In this document: positions 52,151-60,561 of the stretch, one piece after another | How positions within the stretch are numbered: the first letter of the stretch is position 1 | Layout of the letters: every line of letters starts with the position of its first letter | Notes under the pieces: model-generated | The model's database searches: none | Told to the model about the DNA's origin: nothing | Seen by the model: only the letters and a program-made list of their open reading frames with translations | Source of the DNA: Gammaproteobacteria bacterium | GTDB taxonomy: Bacteria > Pseudomonadota > Gammaproteobacteria > Steroidobacterales > Foliamicaceae | Length of the DNA stretch: 64,000 bases | Assembly (NCBI GenBank): GCA_026708965.1 | Contig: JAPOTY010000027.1 | Coordinates: forward strand, 1-64,000 | Direction: 5' to 3' | Position numbers and translations under genes: made by a program

Positions 52151-52423
52151 ATGGGCATCGCGCGCTGGGGAAGGCGCATTCTTTACACGCTGTTGCTGCT
52201 GGCGGCGGTTGTGCCTGCCGGCATCCTTGCGCTTTTGAACCGCGGGCAGATCGGTGTCGATTTGGCCTTCGCGGAATTCACCCTCTCGAAACCCCTCGCT
52301 TTTACCGTTGTATTCGGGCTCGGCTGGCTGTTCGGCCTGCTTTGCGCCGCCGGCGCGTTGCTGAAGGGGCGCGCCGGGCGCGGAAAGGGGATGCCGGCTG
52401 GAGAGAGCGCCACGAGCGAATAG
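52151..52423 (+). CDS. lapA: LapA-type inner-membrane protein (DUF1049)
   Basis: 90 residues from ATG 52151, after GGGG. Two hydrophobic helices (RILYTLLLLAAVVPAGILALLN and KPLAFTVVFGLGWLFGLLCAAGALL) separated by the typical NRGQIGVDLAFAEFTL segment of LapA/YciS. The C-terminus is basic. LapA partners LapB in controlling lipopolysaccharide synthesis via LpxC turnover; lapB is the next gene, 59 bases on. Confidence 0.88.
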   Translation: MGIARWGRRILYTLLLLAAVVPAGILALLNRGQIGVDLAFAEFTLSKPLAFTVVFGLGWLFGLLCAAGALLKGRAGRGKGMPAGESATSE

Positions 52424-52481
52424 CGCTTTCCGGCTGCCATTTGGCGCTATACGAAACCCGCTTCGCCCAACGATCTCAGCA

Positions 52482-53600
52482 ATGCCATCCGACTTAACGG
52501 TCACGCTGGCCGGCATCATTATCGTCGTTGCCGTTCTGGGCTATTGGTTCGGTCGTTCAGGAGAGGCTGCCGGCCGGCTTAATTGGCGGTTTCGGGAATT
52601 CCTGGACGGACTGCCAAGGCGCTCCGAGAAAGCGATCGATGCCTACCTGCGCGAAGCGGAAAAGGAACAGCGGCAACCCGAGGCCGCCTTTGAGCTGGCT
52701 GCTTATTTCAGAGCTTCCGGGGATTGGCGGCGCGCTTTGCAGATCCATGAATCCCTTGCGGCCAGGGCCGACCTTGTGGCGGAGGCCAGAGCCAGGGCCG
52801 GGCTCGAGATCGGCGACGACTATCGCTGCGCAGGAATGCTGGACCGGGCCGGGGAGGCCTATGCCAGAACCGCCGGATATGCCCCTCTCCGGCTCAAGGC
52901 CTTGCGCCGCAGGCTGGGCGTGTGCGAGCAATTGCAGGACTGGGAGCAGGCACTGCGGGTGGCGGCGCAGCTGGCCCGCGAGGCCCCGGAGGACGGCAGC
53001 CGTCTGCGCTGCCACTATTTGTGCCAGCTTGCGGAGGAGCGGGCGCAGGCGGGGGATTCCAAGCAGGCGAGGAAGCTATGGAAGCAGGCGGCCAAGGAAT
53101 CGCCGTCCTGTCCGCGTCCCGCCGTGGACCGGGCGCTGCTAGGCGGCGATTCGTTCGGCAGAGGCCTTGCGGCGGCGGCAAGCCATCCCGAGTTCGCCGA
53201 ACTGATACTGGGGAGATCGGGCGAAAAGGCCGGCGGTTCGCCTGAGACCATCGAACGCGGGCTTTCCATGCTGCTGGACGGCAATCCCGGCTTGAGGCCG
53301 CGTCTGGCGACGGCGTTGCTCATGGCGCCCGGCCTGTTATGCCGCAGTTCGGCGGAATGCCTGTTCGGCGCCTTGCGCGAAGCGCACCCGGCCTACGCCG
53401 GGACTTATGCGGCAGGCCCTCCCGAAGCCTTTGCCTCCCAATCGCTGAACGAACTCCGCGATGAATGGCGCAAGACGGCGGGCGGCATGCCTCGCTGGCG
53501 CTGCGCCGATTGCGGCCACGAGGACGAAACCCATGCGTGGCGGTGCATGGAATGCGGAGCCTGGGAAACAGCCCGTTTAATTTCCCCGTTTTCGGCCTGA
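52482..53600 (+). CDS. lapB: Lipopolysaccharide assembly protein B
   Basis: 372 residues with an N-terminal anchor (LAGIIIVVAVLGYWFGRSG), TPR repeats (DGLPRRSEKAIDAYLREAEK, PEAAFELAAYFRASGDWRRALQIHESL), and a C-terminal rubredoxin-like zinc/iron domain with four cysteines (WRCADCGHEDETHAWRCMECGAW). This matches LapB/YciM, an adaptor that presents LpxC to FtsH and thereby limits lipid A synthesis. It follows lapA, as in other gammas. Confidence 0.92.
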   Translation: MPSDLTVTLAGIIIVVAVLGYWFGRSGEAAGRLNWRFREFLDGLPRRSEKAIDAYLREAEKEQRQPEAAFELAAYFRASGDWRRALQIHESLAARADLVAEARARAGLEIGDDYRCAGMLDRAGEAYARTAGYAPLRLKALRRRLGVCEQLQDWEQALRVAAQLAREAPEDGSRLRCHYLCQLAEERAQAGDSKQARKLWKQAAKESPSCPRPAVDRALLGGDSFGRGLAAAASHPEFAELILGRSGEKAGGSPETIERGLSMLLDGNPGLRPRLATALLMAPGLLCRSSAECLFGALREAHPAYAGTYAAGPPEAFASQSLNELRDEWRKTAGGMPRWRCADCGHEDETHAWRCMECGAWETARLISPFSA

Positions 53601-53732
53601 AAGGCGCGCAGCGCTATTCTTCGCCAAACGCGCCGATTTTCGGCCTTCGTTTGGCGCTTCCATCGGATCAGACTCCCTGCATGTGTCCGCTCCGCTTCGG
53701 GGCGGCGCCCAACGACACAAGGAGATCCAGGA

Positions 53733-54020
53733 ATGAACAGATGGATAGCGGCGGTGATCGCAGCCTTGGCCCCCTGCCTGCTTTTCGCGGGTCCAGTGAA
53801 CGTCAACAAAGCCGATGCGGAGACCATAGCCCGCGAACTGCAGGGAATAGGGCCCGCCAAGGCCCGGGCCATTGTCGATTACCGTGAGAGCAACGGACCT
53901 TTTGAAGCGGTGGATGACCTTCTAAAGGTTAAAGGTATTGGCCCTAAAGTATTGGAGGACAACAGGAAAAACATACTCCTCAATGATGAGGAAAGCAGCG
54001 CCTCCGAAACCGGCTCCTGA
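53733..54020 (+). CDS. comEA: ComEA-type helix-hairpin-helix protein
   Basis: 95 residues: signal peptide (WIAAVIAALAPCLLFAG), then the ComEA core VNVNKADAETIARELQGIGPAKARAIVDYRESNGPFEAVDDLLKVKGIGPKVLEDNRKNI. The two HhH motifs are at GIGPAKA and GIGPKVL. Such small periplasmic DNA-binding proteins aid DNA uptake. The gene is followed by a strong intrinsic terminator that ends the housekeeping block. Confidence 0.92.
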   Translation: MNRWIAAVIAALAPCLLFAGPVNVNKADAETIARELQGIGPAKARAIVDYRESNGPFEAVDDLLKVKGIGPKVLEDNRKNILLNDEESSASETGS

Positions 54021-54071
54021 TCTTTTCCGCCTCCCGGCTTAACCGTACACCCCCCTCCCTGAAAAGGGCTT

Positions 54072-54100
54072 GCGGCAGGTTGATCCTGCCGCTTTTTTTT
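54072..54100 (+). terminator. Strong intrinsic terminator after comEA
   Basis: GCGGCAGG, loop TTGAT, CCTGCCGC, then eight T. Perfect 8-base stem and uninterrupted U-tract. It ends transcription of the comEA side; the convergent mscS stop lies four bases beyond. Confidence 0.92.
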
Positions 54101-54103
54101 GCG

Positions 54104-55387
54104 CTATCCGAGCTCGCCGGTTTTGATATGCAAATCGCGCTGCGGGTAGGGGATCTCGATAGCGTGCGCTTGGTACAGCCGCCAAGCCTCCAGCATGACA
54201 TCGCTCTTGATATTCGACACGCCGCTGTCGGCATCCTGGATCCAGAAGCGGATTTCCAGTTCAATGGCGGATTCGCCGAAAGCCTTCACCAGGCAGCGGG
54301 GCGCGGGATCGCCGAGCACGCGGGGCTGGCTTTGGGCCGCCTCCACGCCCAGGCGTATGGCAAGCTCCAAGTCGGTGCTGTAATGCACGCCGATCGGAAT
54401 CCGCAGGCGCGTGTTGGCATCCGTATGCGTCCAGTTGGATACGGGTTCCGTGATCATGGTTTCGTTCGGTATCAGATGCTCGATGCCGTCGCGGGTGATG
54501 ATCGACACGTAGCGGGCGCCGAGCCTGTTGACCCAGCCGTAGGTGTTCTCCACGGTGATGACGTCGCCGGGCTTGATCGACTTGTCCAGCAGCAGGATCA
54601 GCCCGCTGATGAGGTTGGAGAATACTTTCTGCAATCCGAAGCCGATTCCGAAGCCCACCGCGCCGCCGACCACCGCCAGCGCCGTGAGGTCGATGCCCAC
54701 CGAGCCGATGGTGATGAGGAAGGCGAACACGAACAACGTGATGCGCAGCGTTTTGTTGAGCAGAACCCGGCCTGCGGGCGTGACCCAGTCGGCATCGCGC
54801 AGCTGCCGCTCGGTGATCCGGGAGGCGAAGGCCGCAAGGCTCAGCAGCGCCGCCAGCAGCATGGCGGTCGCCAGCACTTGGTAAACGCTCAGGCTGAATT
54901 CGCCCAGCGTGAGCGTGAATTGCGGCCCGTTGAGTATCTCGATGGTGGGGCCGAGCAGATCCCAGATGCTGAGCACGGCCATTCCGTAGGCGACGATCGC
55001 CGTGACGCGCGAAAGCATGGGGTTGCGGATGGCCCGGGATACCAGCCGCACCACAACCCATGCCACCAGCAGGCTGGCGAGGATTTCCAGCAGCCAGGTG
55101 TCTTGCTGCGCCGCGACATACAGGCCCAGCAGCAGGCTCAGGAATGCCAGCCAGATGAGCGGCCAGATCAGCGGCTCGAGGATCCGCCGCGCGTTTTCCC
55201 AGCGCGGCCGGGTCCCGCACCAGGCCGCGATTGCGGGATGCAGGCGGCGGCTGATCAGCCACGCGCCCAAGCACAGCACGGTCGCCAGCGCAAGCTGCAG
55301 CAGGCTGGCCCACAGCATGACGCCGACCGGGACCACCGACAACGCGGTGTCCAAGGCGGATTGCAGAATCAGCTTGAGTGGTTCCAT
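54104..55387 (-). CDS. MscS-family mechanosensitive channel
   Basis: 427 residues with about five membrane helices, larger than the 286-residue E. coli MscS, as in the extended MscS-like family. The pore helix and gate region read VGGAVGFGIGFGLQKVFSNLISGLILLLDKSIKPGDVITVENTYGWVNRLG. Then come the cytoplasmic vestibule motif YVSIITRDGIEHLIPNETMITEPVSNW and ETMITE. It releases solutes on osmotic down-shock in the inner membrane. Monocistronic, convergent with comEA. Confidence 0.92.
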   Translation of the reverse strand: MEPLKLILQSALDTALSVVPVGVMLWASLLQLALATVLCLGAWLISRRLHPAIAAWCGTRPRWENARRILEPLIWPLIWLAFLSLLLGLYVAAQQDTWLLEILASLLVAWVVVRLVSRAIRNPMLSRVTAIVAYGMAVLSIWDLLGPTIEILNGPQFTLTLGEFSLSVYQVLATAMLLAALLSLAAFASRITERQLRDADWVTPAGRVLLNKTLRITLFVFAFLITIGSVGIDLTALAVVGGAVGFGIGFGLQKVFSNLISGLILLLDKSIKPGDVITVENTYGWVNRLGARYVSIITRDGIEHLIPNETMITEPVSNWTHTDANTRLRIPIGVHYSTDLELAIRLGVEAAQSQPRVLGDPAPRCLVKAFGESAIELEIRFWIQDADSGVSNIKSDVMLEAWRLYQAHAIEIPYPQRDLHIKTGELG

Positions 55388-55659
55388 GGCAAAAGCGCGC
55401 GCGGGCGGCGCGCCCGCTATCCTAGCGCGAATCGGCCTCCGTTAGGCCAGCCCCTGCCCGCCAGGACGCTTCCCGGTCCGCAATGCCGCGTATTCCTGCC
55501 AGCGATCATGGTCTTGGCGTCTTGAGGGTGGTCAGGCGGCCCATGCCGCTGATAGGGCCTCGGCCTGTTGCAAGACGGTTTGAACCGCCCGAGCGCCGCC
55601 TCCTCGACAACGGACTCCGTCAACACGCTCAATGGCTGAAATCTCTCACGGTGAAACGC

Positions 55660-57408
55660 TCAATCTCTTTTGTTGAACGGTTGGTATTCGATCAGGGACG
55701 ATCGGCCGAGGATATCAACGACCGTGACGGACAGTTCCGCCCCGAAGGCATCTGTCAAGCGCATCCGCTTGCCTATGCGAAACGGCACCGGTTGTTGCCG
55801 CCCCTCGTTGATGGCGATGTTGTCCGCGTACAAGTAAGTTCGATCGGACGTGTCGCGGATCGGATTCAGGCGCCCCCGCAGGCCAGGGATATGTCCCGTG
55901 CTCTGGGCGAATATCGTTGCGCCGCCCGACTCCAGGGGTTCGAGCTCAACCAGCAAACCACCTCGATTGGGTGCCCAATCCCGCTTGAGTCCGGCGGCGT
56001 ATCCCGGCGCGGCGGCATAAACCGTCATGGGCAGATTGGCGGTGTATAGATCCAAAGCCGCGTCTCCGGCCTCGTCGGTGGTTCCCCGAACCCAGGTTTT
56101 GTTGGGAAAAAGCGCGAGCACTTCGACTCCGGCGAGAGGCTCCCCTTTGGAATGCACCGTGATGGTCGCGTCGGCCGGAACCAGATCAAGCTTCGCGGCA
56201 GGGATGCGCAGCGCGAGGCTGGACCCGTTGATGAGCTCGTATTCCGGAGCCAGGCCGGTGGCTTCCCTAGTTTCCTTGCGAATGATCGCCACCCCGTCCC
56301 CCCGGCGTTCCATCAGGAATTTGCGGTGGCCCGCCCCCGCCACGCCGCCGACCGGAATTCGGCCGAACACGGATGCGATCACCTCGTTGCGCGTGGCTTG
56401 GCTGGCCTCCATGCCTTCGATGGTCATGCCGTTGGGAAGTCGGCCCGGCGAATCGATCTCCAAGCGGTCCTTGAATATGGACAATCGTATTCTCCGCGAA
56501 GAGATGGAATAGTCGCGGTGCGCGACCGCATTGGCCACCGCTTCGAACACGGCCGCCTTGCTGTACTGCGGAATATCTTCGCGTTCCGGGGTCTTGCGCG
56601 CCGAAACGCGCATATTGCGGACCACGAACTGTACCGCGTCCGCGATTTGCGTTGACAACGGACCGGTAATCTCCTGCGCGTCCAATTGGCCCGAAGCGCG
56701 GTCCGCCCCGCGATAGTGCGTTGCGGCAATCGTCGCTTGCGGCAGCCAGTTTTGCGGCGAAGGAGCGCAAAGCAGTATTCCGGCCACTGTGGCGCGCTCC
56801 ACGCCGGCTTCATCCTGCGCTAGAAGGCGGAGGTTCATCAGGCCGCGGCGCGCATCGGCCGCGCCCGCTGCGCTAAGGAGCGGCTCCCACAGGCGTTCGC
56901 TCAAAGTCTCGAATCCGGTTTCCGGAACAATCTGCTTGTCGAACCAGAGATAGCGGCTCTGGGCGCGGTTCTGCGCCAGCCTCAGGCTCTCGTCCTTTGT
57001 CATCCGACGCTTGCTCGCGCCAACCCGGATGAATGCCCGCCCACCGCGTTCATGCAAGGCTTCGCCGCGCGGAACCACTACCAGCACAAACGCTTTGCCA
57101 TCCAGTTCCCTGTGATATACATCAATGCGCAACGGCGGCTCGATGGAATCGGTGCTGACTTCGGCCAGCAGGCGGTCCAGAGTCACGGCCTGCTCCCGGG
57201 ACATGCCCTGGATGGTTCCGTCATCGGCCACCCCGCAAAGCATCGTTCCGCCGTCCGCATTGGCGAACGCGCCAAGCTCGTCCGCCCAATCATCCCTGCG
57301 CGGGCTGATCGGTTTGCCGCCGTGAAATTCGACCTGCTTGAACTCCCAACGGCTGTCCTCGCCCAGCCCCAACTGCCGCCGAATCTCCTCATCGCGGATT
57401 GTCACCAT
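55660..57408 (-). CDS. AlbA_2 / ATPase-type DNA-binding protein with extra carboxypeptidase-like C-terminus
   Basis: 582 residues. N-terminal AlbA_2 (Schlafen-like) domain: RWEFKQVEFHGG, FANADGGTMLCGVADDGTIQGM, FVLVVVPRGEALHERGGRAFIRVGASKRRMT. Middle HATPase_c_4-like part: AVFEAVANAVAHRDYSISSRRIRLSIFKDRLEIDSPGRLPNGM and NEVIASVFGRIPVGG. The last ~180 residues are unusual: TITVHSKGEPLAGVEVLALFPNKTWVRGTTDEAGDAALDL looks like a carboxypeptidase-regulatory (Ig-like) domain, followed by an unassigned tail. GGAGG precedes the ATG. A perfect palindrome lies upstream. The AlbA_2 part normally regulates transcription or serves a defence role. Confidence 0.82.
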   Translation of the reverse strand: MVTIRDEEIRRQLGLGEDSRWEFKQVEFHGGKPISPRRDDWADELGAFANADGGTMLCGVADDGTIQGMSREQAVTLDRLLAEVSTDSIEPPLRIDVYHRELDGKAFVLVVVPRGEALHERGGRAFIRVGASKRRMTKDESLRLAQNRAQSRYLWFDKQIVPETGFETLSERLWEPLLSAAGAADARRGLMNLRLLAQDEAGVERATVAGILLCAPSPQNWLPQATIAATHYRGADRASGQLDAQEITGPLSTQIADAVQFVVRNMRVSARKTPEREDIPQYSKAAVFEAVANAVAHRDYSISSRRIRLSIFKDRLEIDSPGRLPNGMTIEGMEASQATRNEVIASVFGRIPVGGVAGAGHRKFLMERRGDGVAIIRKETREATGLAPEYELINGSSLALRIPAAKLDLVPADATITVHSKGEPLAGVEVLALFPNKTWVRGTTDEAGDAALDLYTANLPMTVYAAAPGYAAGLKRDWAPNRGGLLVELEPLESGGATIFAQSTGHIPGLRGRLNPIRDTSDRTYLYADNIAINEGRQQPVPFRIGKRMRLTDAFGAELSVTVVDILGRSSLIEYQPFNKRD

Positions 57409-57508
57409 TCAACGCCTCCGCTTGCTTGACTGCATCCAGAATGCCGATGTCATGGTTCTCCCGCGCTTCGGCAACCTGTGCATATTCTGCACAGGTTGCC
57501 GAAGTTCG
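57389..57508 (-). pseudogene. 39-residue coding remnant overlapping the AlbA_2 start
   Basis: An uninterrupted frame after a TAG reads a helical tail, YAQVAEARENHDIGILDAVK, then QAEALNGDNPR and stop. It has no start codon. The stop lies inside the AlbA_2 gene, so it looks like the 3' end of a gene that once overlapped it. It crosses the inverted repeat at 57466-57504, which may mark the break point. Homology not recognised. Confidence 0.35.
57466..57504. repeat. Perfect 17-bp inverted repeat upstream of AlbA_2 gene
   Basis: CTTCGGCAACCTGTGCA, five-base loop TATTC, TGCACAGGTTGCCGAAG. It is 58 bases upstream of the AlbA_2 ATG. There is no U-tract, so it is more likely an operator (the downstream protein carries a DNA-binding domain) or a rearrangement scar. 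Confidence 0.85.
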
Positions 57509-57595
57509 CTACTCATCCAACTCTTTTCGTCCAATCGAACTCCGCTCCCAGCGTCCGAATCATTTGGAAGGTGGTTTTCCGATGCCCATCCGCCA

Positions 57596-57859
57596 TCAGC
57601 GCATCCCGACCTCCAATCGGTCGGCGTACTCTTGGAAGGTTCCGCCCCGGAGACCGGTCAGTTGGAAAGCCTCCTTGAATCCGATTTGCCCCTCAATTGC
57701 CGCTCTCATCACATAATTCGCAAACAGTGTGCCGATCCGCGCATTCTGGTTGTTATAGAAATCGCCCCCGGTTGGTTTCGTGCCTCCCTGATATTCCCGG
57801 TTGATGCAGTGCTCATGGAAGTCGAAGAAGGCGCTGCGCTCAATGAGCTTGAGGTCCAT
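57596..57859 (-). pseudogene. C-terminal fragment resembling ImmA/IrrE-type peptidase
   Basis: 87 residues: FYNNQNARIGTLFANYVMRAAIEGQIGFKEAFQLTGLRGGTFQEYADRL resembles the tail of ImmA/IrrE metallopeptidases (anti-repressor proteases), in which this helix set follows the HExxH domain. That domain is absent. Upstream on the same strand the sequence switches directly to a type I restriction specificity subunit, so this is a fusion junction rather than a gene. Family assignment is tentative. Confidence 0.4.
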
Positions 57860-58137
57860 GGCGCGTCGGGCTGAACGACCTTTCGGAAATAAGGCCTCAA
57901 TTTTCCGAACAGAATGTTCCCGCTCTTGAAGCGCCGTTTGGCGCTGGTGACATCCGCCGATGTCCCTAGGCCGTTCAGGTGCAATTTTTCCGGGGCGATG
58001 TGCTCAAGTCCGACATACGGAACTTCCGGGTTCAAGCTGGTTGGATCGACGCTCTGGTTTACAAGCTGCGCGCAGTTCCCGAACACTAATCCACCCCCTT
58101 GGTCGCCTGTAAGGCGCGAGACATCCGGTTCGGTCAC
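57860..58137 (-). pseudogene. hsdS: 5' fragment of a type I restriction specificity subunit
   Basis: The reading frame from ATG 58137 encodes a typical HsdS start of TRD1: SLNPEVPYVGLEHIAPEKLHLNG, TSADVTSAKRRFKSGNILFGKLRPYFRKVVQP. HsdS should continue with the segment ending in CSTDI and a second recognition domain (about 400 residues in all). Instead homology stops at about 57865 and the sequence joins the peptidase-like fragment. The ATG overlaps the MntA stop (ATGA), as in intact hsdM-TA-hsdS operons. Non-functional as a specificity subunit. Confidence 0.75.
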
Positions 58138-58478
58138 GCAAAACCCCCCAATGAAACACTGCTATCAGTTCCTTGCGCCAACACCGCATGCTCGCGCTTG
58201 ATCTGCTCGCGGAAACTTTCCGGCACTTCGTCCCACACGAAGAGGTCCACGCGGAACGGGAGGCTGCTTTCCTCAAGGGATTCGCGCAGATCGGACACCG
58301 CCCGCGCTTGCTCCGGCGCGGTGAACACCACCATGTCCAGATCGGAAGCCGGCCGGCCGGTTCCCTTGACTCTTGAGCCATACGCCCAAGCTTCCGTATC
58401 AGGGAGATGCCGGGACAGCAGTGAAACCAACGTTTTCCGCTGGTCGTATGTGATGTCAATCGCTTGGTTCAGCGCCAT
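58134..58478 (-). CDS. mntA: MntA-type nucleotidyltransferase antitoxin
   Basis: 114 residues from ATG 58478. The polymerase-beta-like signature GSX10DXD is exact: WAYGSRVKGTGRPASDLDMVVF. This is the active site of MNT domains; MntA antitoxins AMPylate the tyrosine of HepT. The partner HEPN gene overlaps it by 10 bases upstream. Typical of type VII HepT/MntA modules found beside or inside restriction loci. Appears intact, unlike the surrounding hsd remnants. Confidence 0.85.
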   Translation of the reverse strand: MALNQAIDITYDQRKTLVSLLSRHLPDTEAWAYGSRVKGTGRPASDLDMVVFTAPEQARAVSDLRESLEESSLPFRVDLFVWDEVPESFREQIKREHAVLAQGTDSSVSLGGFA

Positions 58479-58885
58479 GCCTCGCCGCTCAACGTGCCGT
58501 GCAAGCGCATAGCATCGCCAGTGAAATCCGGCACGAGGCCCAAGCATGCTTTGGCGTTTTCGCCGTCGTAATCGTGCGATGTATCAGTGCGTGCGTCCGC
58601 ATACTTGAACCACTGCTCCACTGGTGAGGGCAGTAGTCGGTTCTCGTTCGCCAAACGAAAAATCGGCTTTGGGCTGTTGGGCGAATCTGCGATGCCCAAC
58701 TCCTCCGTCAGATACCGCTTCAGCACCTTCCAAAGGCAGTCGTAACAGGTCTCGAAACGTTGGATGACCGACTCGGCGATGCCCTCTCGGATCAATTCAG
58801 GCTCTACGGCGTCCAAGGCCAGATGGTTAAGGTACTGCTCCTCAAGGCGCTTGAGGGACGAGCGAAACTTGCTGTAGTCGATCAT
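58469..58885 (-). CDS. hepT: HepT-type HEPN toxin (HI0074-like)
   Basis: 138 residues, all-helical HEPN fold of the HI0074 group: LKRLEEQYLNHLALDAVEPELIREGIAESVIQRFETCYDCLWKVLKRYL. The RX4HXY motif is RTDTSHDY, the RNase motif of HepT. With MntA it makes a toxin-antitoxin pair: HEPN cleaves RNA and MNT inactivates it. It is the first gene of the pair; its promoter region is only 86 bases from the hsdM remnant. Confidence 0.85.
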   Translation of the reverse strand: MIDYSKFRSSLKRLEEQYLNHLALDAVEPELIREGIAESVIQRFETCYDCLWKVLKRYLTEELGIADSPNSPKPIFRLANENRLLPSPVEQWFKYADARTDTSHDYDGENAKACLGLVPDFTGDAMRLHGTLSGEAWR

Positions 58886-58971
58886 GAAACATGCCCCTCA
58901 GTTCGATATTCGATGCAACGTTCACTACGTGCATACCCCTAGGATAACGCCTCAAGTGAGCGATCATTTCC

Positions 58972-59117
58972 TCAACTGTCATTATTTGTCCCGCCCTCCA
59001 AATCCGAGATGTACTTGAGGAAGATCAGGCCCAGCGCGACATGCTTGTAGTCGGACGGCTCCATGTTGCCGCGCAGCTTGTCCGCCGCCGCCCAAAGCTT
59101 GGCCTCGAATCCGAGAG
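58972..59117 (-). pseudogene. hsdM: 5' fragment of type I restriction methylase
   Basis: [36 protein letters not shown] is the conserved N-terminus of HsdM. It is cut at both ends: upstream it joins the 3' end of tRNA-Asn with no start codon, and after KYISD it runs into LEGGTNNDS and a stop. At least 400 residues of HsdM are missing. Together with the hsdS remnant it shows a type I restriction island that inserted at the tRNA and then decayed. Confidence 0.8.
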
Positions 59118-59193
59118 TGGCTCCCCGGGCCGGACTCGAACCAGCGACCAATTGGTTAACAGCCAACCGCTCTACCTACTGAGCTACCGGGGA
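59118..59193 (-). tRNA. tRNA-Asn (GTT)
   Basis: 76 bases on the minus strand: acceptor TCCCCGG pairing with CCGGGGA, D-arm GCTC...GAGC, anticodon stem GTTGG/CCAAT with GTT in the loop, T-arm with TTCGAGT, encoded CCA at the 3' end. It is conserved beside aspC-uvrB in gammaproteobacteria. The 3' end abuts the hsdM fragment, as expected for an integration site. Confidence 0.97.
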
Positions 59194-59225
59194 AGCGCAG
59201 CGCGATTTTAGCCGCAACGGCCCCC

Positions 59226-60410
59226 TCAGGCGAGCAGGCGGCGGAGGCGGCGCGCGGCTTCCTCGAGGTCGTCCATGCCGCAGGCGAAGGAGAACCGCAA
59301 ATGCCCTTCGGCGCCGAACGCGGATCCCGGAACCAAGGCCACTTCGGCCTCGGAAAGGATCAGCTCCGCCAGTTCCGCATCGTTGGCCAGCCCTTTGGCC
59401 CGGATGGCTTCGCGGGCATCCACGAACAGGTAGAAGGCGCCCTGGGCGCGCGCGCAGCGCATGCCCGGCGTGGCGCTGATGGCTTGGTGCAGGTAGTCGT
59501 AGCGCTCCTTGAACGCCTTGCGCATGGCTTCAAGCATCGACTGGTCGCCATCAAGAGCCGCGGCGGCGGCGGCTTGCGAGATGCTGCACGGATTGGCCGT
59601 GGTCTGGCTGCACAGCTTGCGCATGGCGCCCACCAGGGCCGCGTTGGCGCCCGCGTAGCCGATGCGCCAGCCGGTCATCGCGTAAGCTTTGGAAACGCCG
59701 TTGACGGTAATGATGCGGTCGCGCATCGAAGTCCATAATTGCGCGGGCGTAAGCCAGGGCTCATCGCCCCAGTAGATATGCTCGTAGATATCGTCGGACA
59801 CGACCACGACGCGCTCGTGGGCGCCCAGCACCTCGCCCAGGGCCTCAAGCTCCGCCCGCGTGTAGCTGACCCCGGTGGGGTTGCCCGGCGTGTTGAGGAA
59901 AATCATCCGGGTGCGCCCGGTGATGGCCGATTCCACTTGCTCGGGCGTTACCTTGTAGCCGCTATCGATATCCGCGGAAACGATGACCGGCGTTCCGTCG
60001 CATAATTTAACGATATCGGGGTAGGAAACCCAGTAGGGCGCGAGGATGATCGCTTCGTCGCCGGGATTGAGCAGCGCCGCGGAAGCGTTGAACAGAACCT
60101 GCTTGGCGCCGGCGCCCACGGAAATCTGCGAAGGTTCGAACTCAAGTTGGTTGTCGCGCTTGAACTTGCTGCATATGGCGCGCTTCAGTTCGGGTGTGCC
60201 GTCGGCCGCGGTGTAGCGGGTGTCGCCGGCTTCCATCGCGGCGGCGGCGGCGGCACGAACGTGTTCGGGGGTGTCGAAGTCGGGTTCGCCGGCGCTGAGG
60301 CTTAGCACATCGCGTCCTTCGGCCCGCATCTCCCGGGCTAGGGTGGAAATAGCGATGGTGGCCGAGGGCTTGACCCGCTGGACGCGCTCGGATAGCTGCA
60401 TTGAACTCAT
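59226..60410 (-). CDS. aspC: Aspartate aminotransferase, class I/II PLP
   Basis: 394 residues from ATG 60410; the track start at 60542 adds a basic stretch not seen in the family. Motifs: [56 protein letters not shown], and the Schiff-base Lys in [17 protein letters not shown]. Bacterial aspartate aminotransferases of this subgroup also accept prephenate or aromatic substrates. It is divergent from uvrB, a conserved gammaproteobacterial pair, and precedes tRNA-Asn. Confidence 0.94.
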   Translation of the reverse strand: MSSMQLSERVQRVKPSATIAISTLAREMRAEGRDVLSLSAGEPDFDTPEHVRAAAAAAMEAGDTRYTAADGTPELKRAICSKFKRDNQLEFEPSQISVGAGAKQVLFNASAALLNPGDEAIILAPYWVSYPDIVKLCDGTPVIVSADIDSGYKVTPEQVESAITGRTRMIFLNTPGNPTGVSYTRAELEALGEVLGAHERVVVVSDDIYEHIYWGDEPWLTPAQLWTSMRDRIITVNGVSKAYAMTGWRIGYAGANAALVGAMRKLCSQTTANPCSISQAAAAAALDGDQSMLEAMRKAFKERYDYLHQAISATPGMRCARAQGAFYLFVDAREAIRAKGLANDAELAELILSEAEVALVPGSAFGAEGHLRFSFACGMDDLEEAARRLRRLLA

Positions 60411-60561
60411 AACGATGCTCGCTCTTGCAATGAGCGCCCATTTTATCGGCCTATGCAGCATTCTGCGCCAACAGGCGGCCTCGAAGCGCTTGCCGCGAGG
60501 AAAACGAGCAAGAGTGCGGGATCGAAGCGCCGATGTTTCCAAGGGGTGCTACAGTGCGCGG

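Noticed and set aside
54080-55525. 481-residue antisense ORF under mscS
   Set aside because: Low-complexity His/Gln/Arg-rich shadow; mscS on the other strand has clear family motifs and membrane helices.
60220-60561. Upstream extension of the uvrB frame
   Set aside because: Lies within aspC and the intergenic gap; UvrB homologues start near [10 protein letters not shown].
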